Position numbers and translations under genes: made by a program
From: Streptomyces sp. NBC_01267
Lineage (GTDB): Bacteria > Actinomycetota > Actinomycetes > Streptomycetales > Streptomycetaceae
Assembly: GCF_036241575.1 (NCBI RefSeq)
Contig: NZ_CP108455.1
Location: 868,001-932,000, forward strand
Reading direction: 5' to 3'
Length of the DNA: 64,000 nt
Shown: piece after piece, positions 59,283 to 64,000 of the stretch
Numbering within the stretch: position 1 is the stretch's first letter
Layout: each line of letters begins with the position of its first letter
Notes under the pieces: model-generated
Told to the model about the DNA's origin: nothing
What the model saw: only the letters and a program-made list of their open reading frames with translations
Databases searched by the model: none

Positions 59283-61162
59283 TACGCCACTCCCATACGG
59301 TCGAGGACGGAGGTCAGGACGGTGACCACGTCGCCTCCGGCGAAGACGAACTCGTCGACGCCCGACTCCCGCCAGGCGTCCTCGTGTTCCCCGGGGCGTC
59401 CGGCCAGGAAGACCCGGCGTGCGCCCGCCGCTCTCAGCGCGCCCGCCGTGGGCCCGGCCTGCTCGGCGTAGAGCGCGTCGCTGGAACAGATGCAGGCCGT
59501 GGTCGCGCCGGAGGCGGCGAATGCCGCGGCCACCGTGTCCGGGTCCACGGTCACCGGGTCGTGGACGGGTTCGACCCCGCCCGCCTGGAAGAGGTTGGCG
59601 GCGAAGGTGACGCGGGCGGTGTGTGCGGCGGCCGGGCCCAGCGCCGCCAGGAACACCCGGGGCCGGGCGCCGGTCGCGGCCAGATGGGCGTCCGAACGCG
59701 AGCGGAGCGCCTCGAAGGCGTCGTCGCGGTGCACCCTGGGCAGACCGCCGTGCGGGGCGGCAGGCGCCTCGTCCCGTACGACGGTGCGCTCCGCGAGCTG
59801 CGGGAACTCGCTGACGCCGGTGACGGGTTCACGCCGCGCGGCGAGTTTCGCGCTGCGCCGCTCCCAGGTGGTGGCCAGCCGTTCCCCGATCAGTCCGGAC
59901 CGCAGGGCTGCCTCCTGGCCTCCGGCGCGTTCGATCTCCTGGAACCAGTCCCAGGCCGCCCGGGCCAGTTCGTCGGTCAGCCGCTCCACGTACCAGGAGC
60001 CGCCCGCCGGGTCGATCACCCGTGCCAGATGGGACTCCTCGACCAGGATCGTCGAGGTGTTGCGTGCGATACGGCGGGCGAAGTCGTCCGGCAGTCCGAG
60101 TGCGTGGTCGAAGGGCAGCACGGTCACCGCGTCCGCCCCGCCCGTCCCGGCCGCCAGGCAGGCGATCGTCGTACGCAGCATGTTCACCCAGGGGTCGCGC
60201 CGCGCCATCATCACCGACGAGGTCACCGCGTGCTGGCGCTGCGCCCCCGCGGCCGGCTCTCCGGCGGCCTCGGCGACCCGCGCCCAGAGCCGGCGGGCCG
60301 CGCGCAGCTTCGCGATCGTCAGGAACTGATCGGCGGTGGCCGCGTAACGGAACTCCAGCTGGCCGCAGGCAGCGGCGACGTCCAGCCCCGCTCCGGTCAG
60401 GTCACGCAGGTACGCCACGCCGGTGGCCAGCGAGCAGCCGAGCTCCTGGGCGGCCGACGCACCGGCCTCGTGGTACGGCAGCGCGTCCACCACGAGCGCC
60501 CGCAGGCCGGGGTGGTGACGGTGGCACAGCTGCGCCAGTTCGGTGGCCTGCGCCGTGTGCCCGGCGAGTGCGTCGTACCGGCCGGTGCGGGCGGCGAGTC
60601 CCAGAGGGTCCGCGCCGAGGCTGCCGAGCGCGGCCTCGGGGGCCACTCCCCGCTCCTCGTAGAGGCGGAGCAACTCCGTCGCCGCGTCGTGGAATTCGGC
60701 GCCCGCGTCGAGGGCCACCGCGGCGAGGTCGAGATAGACGCCTTCGAGGGCGCGGCCCAGTCCGGACACCGGCACACCGGCCGCGCCGGCGGCGAGCCAT
60801 ACCGAGGCGACACCGTTCTCCAGGTCCGCGAGCACGGCCTCGTTGGTACGCGCCGGGTCGGGCCTGCTGTGCCGCTGTCTGACGTCCCAGCCACCGGTGG
60901 CGCCGCCGGCCGGCACGCTGCCCCGGGTGAAGGGGGCGAAGCCCGGGAATCCGTGATCGCCGCCGCCGTCCGCCGCCGTGTACAGGGGCTGGACGACCAG
61001 CCCGTCGTCCAGCGTGGTGGAGAGCGCTGCTTCCGCCGCCGAACCCGAGACATCCTTACCCGATTTGCGCAGCACGCCTTCCACAAGGCTCTGCCACTGC
61101 TCATGGGTCGCACGCGGGAATTCGGCGGCCAGGGGGAGCCCGTTGTCGGGCAGGACCGTCAT
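59282..61162 (-). CDS. mutA: methylmalonyl-CoA mutase, small subunit
   Basis: A 626-aa paralogue of MutB that forms the heterodimer without its own catalysis. The barrel part resembles MutB ([55 protein letters not shown]). The C-terminal cobalamin domain is degenerate: where MutB has DGHDRG, this subunit reads [18 protein letters not shown]. Length is normal. It is first of three genes, mutA-mutB-meaB, and its stop shares a base with the mutB start. Confidence 0.95.
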
Positions 61163-61236
61163 GGTCAGATGCTAGGCCAGGGCGCCGAAGGGGCGGTTGG
61201 CCGAACCACTGTGACGTTGGCCTCTCTCGGTCGTGC

Positions 61237-61272
61237 GGGAGCCCGGTACGGCTGGTGCCGTACCGGGCTCCC
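61237..61272 (-). terminator. 16-bp perfect hairpin before mutA
   Basis: GGGAGCCCGGTACGGC (61237-61252), loop TGGT, and the exact complement (61257-61272). It is 32 nt after the stop of the large serine peptidase on the minus strand and 75 nt before mutA, so it ends the peptidase transcript. Confidence 0.85.
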
Positions 61273-61304
61273 GGGTCCGAAACCGTGGGCTACTTCACCC
61301 CCGC

Positions 61305-64000
61305 CTACTTCACCCCCACCGCGCGGATGATCTCCTGCTTCACGGAGCCGCCCTTGTCATCGGTGGCGGAGGCGCGGAGCGAGACGTAGTCCGCGTCCTT
61401 CGGTACGGACAGCGTGCCCTTCCAGGACGCCGTCGTGCCGTGCGCGCCGTCCAGCGCGACGGGCTGCCAGGTCTTGCCCATGGTGTAGGAGACCTCCAGC
61501 GTCCCGGACTTGATCTTCCCGGTGCCGACCGCTCCCTTGACGTACTCGGCGCTGATCCCGATCGGGAGCTTCTGCCCGGCGCGGACGTTACCGGCGATGT
61601 CGGTGTCCACGTCGAAGCCCAGGTTGAGCAGCGGCAGGTAGGTGTAGTGGTCGGCCGCGGTCTCGGCGGACCGGAAGGTCCACTCGGCGTGGCCCTCGGT
61701 GGCGAGCACCCAGGTGTCGGGGTCGCGCCTGAGGTCGGTGACCACCTTGTAGGTGGTCTCGGCCGGGTCGACGTTCCAGACGTTGTTGCCCGAGCCCATC
61801 TTGTGGCCGAGCAGGACCCCGTTGGCGTACACATCGGTGGTCTGGATCAACGAGGTGTCGTTCCACACGTCGCCGAATCCGGTGTGGTCGGGGCCGGAGT
61901 CGCCCCAGCCGGGGGTGTTGAACTGCAGGTTGTTGCCCGCGCGCTGCTGGCCCCAGCCGAGTCCGGTGCCGAGCCAGGGGTGCAGTACCGGCTTGAACCA
62001 GTTGAGCGCCGAGCGGGTACCGCCCTTGTAGGTGACCAGCCCGCTGCGCTCCTCGATCGAGAGCGGACCCGCGGTGACCGACTCGTGCCAGAGCTGGCCC
62101 TTGCCCGTGCTGACGTAGTCGGTGCGCTTCCCGGGGAAGGCGTTCTTCTCCAGGAAACCCAGCCCCATGGGGAAGGTATCGGTGAGCGAGTAGCGGAAGT
62201 CGCCGCCGTCCACGGCCTTCGGGGCGTAGAACGTGGTGTTCAGCGTGGCGAGGTCGCGCTTGCCGGGCCGGTACGTCAGGTCCCTGTCCGGGATCCCGCC
62301 GGAGTGGCCTTCGGAGAGGTCGTAGACGTACGGCGTGTAGCGGGTGCCGGTGAGTTCGACCTTGCCGTTCTTCCGCGCGGTGGCGGCCAGCAGAGCGCCG
62401 TCGGCCTGGTTGACGGATGCCACCTGGAAGGGGACGGTCGTGCCGTCCGCGGCGCCGAACCAGGCGCTGAGGCGGCCCGGTGCGTCGTCGGTGACGAACA
62501 GCGACTGTGCGCCCGCCTTCTGCGCGGCGCCTACGAGTTGCTGGGGAGTGACACCGGCGGTGGCGTGCACGAGCACGGCCTTGCCCCGGACGTTCTTGCC
62601 CTCGTACTCCGCTGCGGTCCCCGTTCCGAGGTCCGCGACGGCGACCTTGTGACGGCCTTCGACCAGGGTCGTACCGACCTGCACCACGGTGTCGCTGAGG
62701 CGCTTGCCGCCCGCGACCGCTTCCAGCTGCGGCTTTCCGAGGCGCCAGACGGTGCGGTACTCGAAGGAGCCCGTGCCGACCTTCCCGGTGGGCGCGGCGA
62801 AGATGCTGTCGTACTTGATCGGCACCTGGATCGCTTCGGTGAAGTCGGCCCCGTTCGCCTTGCGGTTGGTCTCCAACACCAGCTGGCGGGTCTGGGTGCG
62901 CTGGGGCACCTCTGCCTTGACCTGGCGGAGCTTGCGCCCGTCCAGGGTGATCTCGCGGTCGCGGTCGAGCACGATCTCGGGGCTGCCGAGGTAGCCGACC
63001 CCCAGGGAGTCCTTGCCGCCGGCGCCGCGCACGTCGAGGAAGGACTCCAGGTCGTACGTGCCGGGCGTCAGCCGCAGGGTGACGGTGCCGGAGTCGTCGA
63101 CCCTCGCGGATTCGGGGTCTACCCCCTCGGCGAGCTTCTGGACGGCGAGGTACGCGGCGGTCGGGGCGCCGTCCCGGTCCTTGACGTGGACGGTGAGGCT
63201 GTGGCGCTCCTCCTCCTTGACCAGACCGAACGCGGTGTGGGCGACGGTCTTGCCGCCGACGCTCGCGGTGATCTGCCCGGAGGTGTTGCCCACGGGGGCC
63301 TTCGCGCCGTCGCCGGTGACCGTGGTCTGCGCGGTGGAGTGCGCGGGTACGGTCAGGCTCGTGTCGGCGAGCTTGGCGACCCCGGCAGCCGCTCCGTCCG
63401 CGGCGAGCGTCAACGTCACCGGTGCGTCGGAGGAGTTGGTGTAGGTGAGGGTGCGGGTGACGGGCTTGTTGTCCTCGTACGGCCAGGAGTAGAAGCCGAG
63501 GTCGGCGCTGCCGGTCGCGGTGATGCTCGCGGTCGTGGCGGCGGGGACGTCGACCCGACCCGCGCCCAGTGCGTACACCGAGTCGGGGAGCGTCTTGGAC
63601 GTCGACATCAGGGCGTCCTTGAGCTGCTGCCCGGTCCAGTCGGGGTGCTTCTGGGCGAGCAGCGCGGCGACTCCGGCGACGTGCGGGGTCGCCATCGACG
63701 TGCCGCTCATCCTGACGTACGAACCGGTCCCCGGGGAGTACTGCGAGCGGGCGGCGAGGATGTCCACGCCGGGCGCCGAGAGATCGGGCTTGAGCGCGTT
63801 GTCACCGAGGCGGGGACCCTGGCTGGTGAAGTAGGCGGCCTTGTCGGCGGAGTCCACCGCACCGATGGTCAGCGCGGAGTCGGCGGCGCCGGGCGAGCCT
63901 ATGGACGAGGGGGTTCCGGTGTTTCCCGCGGCGATCACGAACAGCGCGCCGGTGTCCTTGGAGAGGGTGTTCACCGCCTCCGCCATCGGGTCGGTGCCGT
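61305..64000 (-). CDS. large S8 (subtilisin-family) serine peptidase, cut by the window edge
   Basis: At least 898 residues of a secreted subtilase; the N terminus with the signal, Asp and His lies outside. Visible parts are the oxyanion Asn in FVIAAGNTGTPSS, the catalytic Ser in SGTSMATPHVAGVAALL, then a long C-terminal portion with Ig-like and jelly-roll-like strands (NSSDAPVTLTLAADG, HSLTVHVKDRDGAPTAA, a PA-like region with LVHATAGVTPQQLVGAAQKA). Gaining length through these add-ons is typical of Streptomyces secreted peptidases of about 1100-1250 aa. No sorting motif is seen at the C terminus. The transcript ends at the hairpin just beyond its stop. Confidence 0.9.
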   Translation of the reverse strand, partial: GTDPMAEAVNTLSKDTGALFVIAAGNTGTPSSIGSPGAADSALTIGAVDSADKAAYFTSQGPRLGDNALKPDLSAPGVDILAARSQYSPGTGSYVRMSGTSMATPHVAGVAALLAQKHPDWTGQQLKDALMSTSKTLPDSVYALGAGRVDVPAATTASITATGSADLGFYSWPYEDNKPVTRTLTYTNSSDAPVTLTLAADGAAAGVAKLADTSLTVPAHSTAQTTVTGDGAKAPVGNTSGQITASVGGKTVAHTAFGLVKEEERHSLTVHVKDRDGAPTAAYLAVQKLAEGVDPESARVDDSGTVTLRLTPGTYDLESFLDVRGAGGKDSLGVGYLGSPEIVLDRDREITLDGRKLRQVKAEVPQRTQTRQLVLETNRKANGADFTEAIQVPIKYDSIFAAPTGKVGTGSFEYRTVWRLGKPQLEAVAGGKRLSDTVVQVGTTLVEGRHKVAVADLGTGTAAEYEGKNVRGKAVLVHATAGVTPQQLVGAAQKAGAQSLFVTDDAPGRLSAWFGAADGTTVPFQVASVNQADGALLAATARKNGKVELTGTRYTPYVYDLSEGHSGGIPDRDLTYRPGKRDLATLNTTFYAPKAVDGGDFRYSLTDTFPMGLGFLEKNAFPGKRTDYVSTGKGQLWHESVTAGPLSIEERSGLVTYKGGTRSALNWFKPVLHPWLGTGLGWGQQRAGNNLQFNTPGWGDSGPDHTGFGDVWNDTSLIQTTDVYANGVLLGHKMGSGNNVWNVDPAETTYKVVTDLRRDPDTWVLATEGHAEWTFRSAETAADHYTYLPLLNLGFDVDTDIAGNVRAGQKLPIGISAEYVKGAVGTGKIKSGTLEVSYTMGKTWQPVALDGAHGTTASWKGTLSVPKDADYVSLRASATDDKGGSVKQEIIRAVGVK

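Noticed and set aside
61163..61304. Cobalamin riboswitch before mutA
   Set aside because: The 140-bp region holds the terminator of the upstream peptidase and no B12-box (GCCACTG-like) element.

Overview
The window looks like chromosomal DNA of a Streptomyces or a close relative. GC content is very high and third codon positions are strongly GC-biased. GTG and TTG starts are common, and long antisense shadow frames cover most genes. Characteristic content includes a Tap-type secreted aminopeptidase, a third divergent EF-Tu (Tuf3-like), an ECF41 sigma factor, a DasR-like GntR regulator and an NlpC/P60 cell-wall hydrolase behind a ydaO-type c-di-AMP riboswitch. I see no tRNA, rRNA, insertion sequence, integrase, CRISPR array or polyketide/peptide assembly line. 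This is mostly ordinary core chromosome with several small accessory insertions.

Layout. 1-4.1 kb: end of a CtaG-like cytochrome oxidase assembly protein, a 53-aa membrane protein, a PlsC acyltransferase, an NAD-binding epimerase-like protein and Tap. 4.3-5.6 kb: an orphan YefM/Phd antitoxin facing a ClpP paralogue whose catalytic His is replaced by Gln, with a coupled 102-aa protein. 5.9-7.1 kb: c-di-AMP riboswitch, NlpC/P60 protein and an anti-sigma-type ATPase. 7.4-11.8 kb: the biotin locus, bioF facing bioB-bioA-bioD. 11.9-15.1 kb: a methyltransferase, a ribbon-helix-helix/Doc-like toxin-antitoxin pair, an F420-type LLM oxidoreductase, a metallo-hydrolase and a GNAT remnant. 15.3-18.6 kb: two coupled CNNM/CBS proteins and an SGNH hydrolase. 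18.7-23.2 kb: a DNA-repair group (ATP-dependent ligase, AlkB with a LexA box, Mug glycosylase) around purB.

23.3-27.4 kb: an ABC exporter with a frameshifted permease, facing a NarL-type two-component system across tandem palindromes. 27.6-31.7 kb: a ROK regulator, a DasR-like GntR regulator with a dre-like site, an ECF41 sigma factor and an alpha/beta hydrolase. 32.0-36.9 kb: an ACT-GNAT acetyltransferase with predicted membrane helices, a Cys/Met-type PLP lyase, an Lrp regulator and a DUF885 metallohydrolase. 37.0-44.6 kb: a GNAT enzyme, SbcC-SbcD, YigZ, a CoA-binding protein, a YbaK deacylase and a hexapeptide acyltransferase. 44.7-46.7 kb: a gamma-carbonic-anhydrase-like protein, then a fluoride riboswitch driving crcB-DUF190-crcB. 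46.7-56 kb: DedA, a hotdog protein, a Gln-rich membrane protein, an MFS transporter, a spermidine-synthase-like protein, EF-Tu3, a TVP38-like protein, UppP and an SPFH protein. 56-61.2 kb: methylmalonyl-CoA mutase MutA-MutB with its chaperone MeaB. 61.3 kb to the edge: a large subtilisin-family peptidase cut by the window end.

How the genes work together. Clear cooperating units are biotin synthesis (bioFBAD), methylmalonyl-CoA mutase plus MeaB, SbcCD, and fluoride export under a fluoride riboswitch. The points most worth a second look are the YefM/ClpP-like/102-aa unit, the catalytic-loop-less Doc-like toxin, the membrane-anchored ACT-GNAT next to sulfur amino-acid genes, the PII-like DUF190 protein inside the fluoride operon, and several well-defined operators and leaders.
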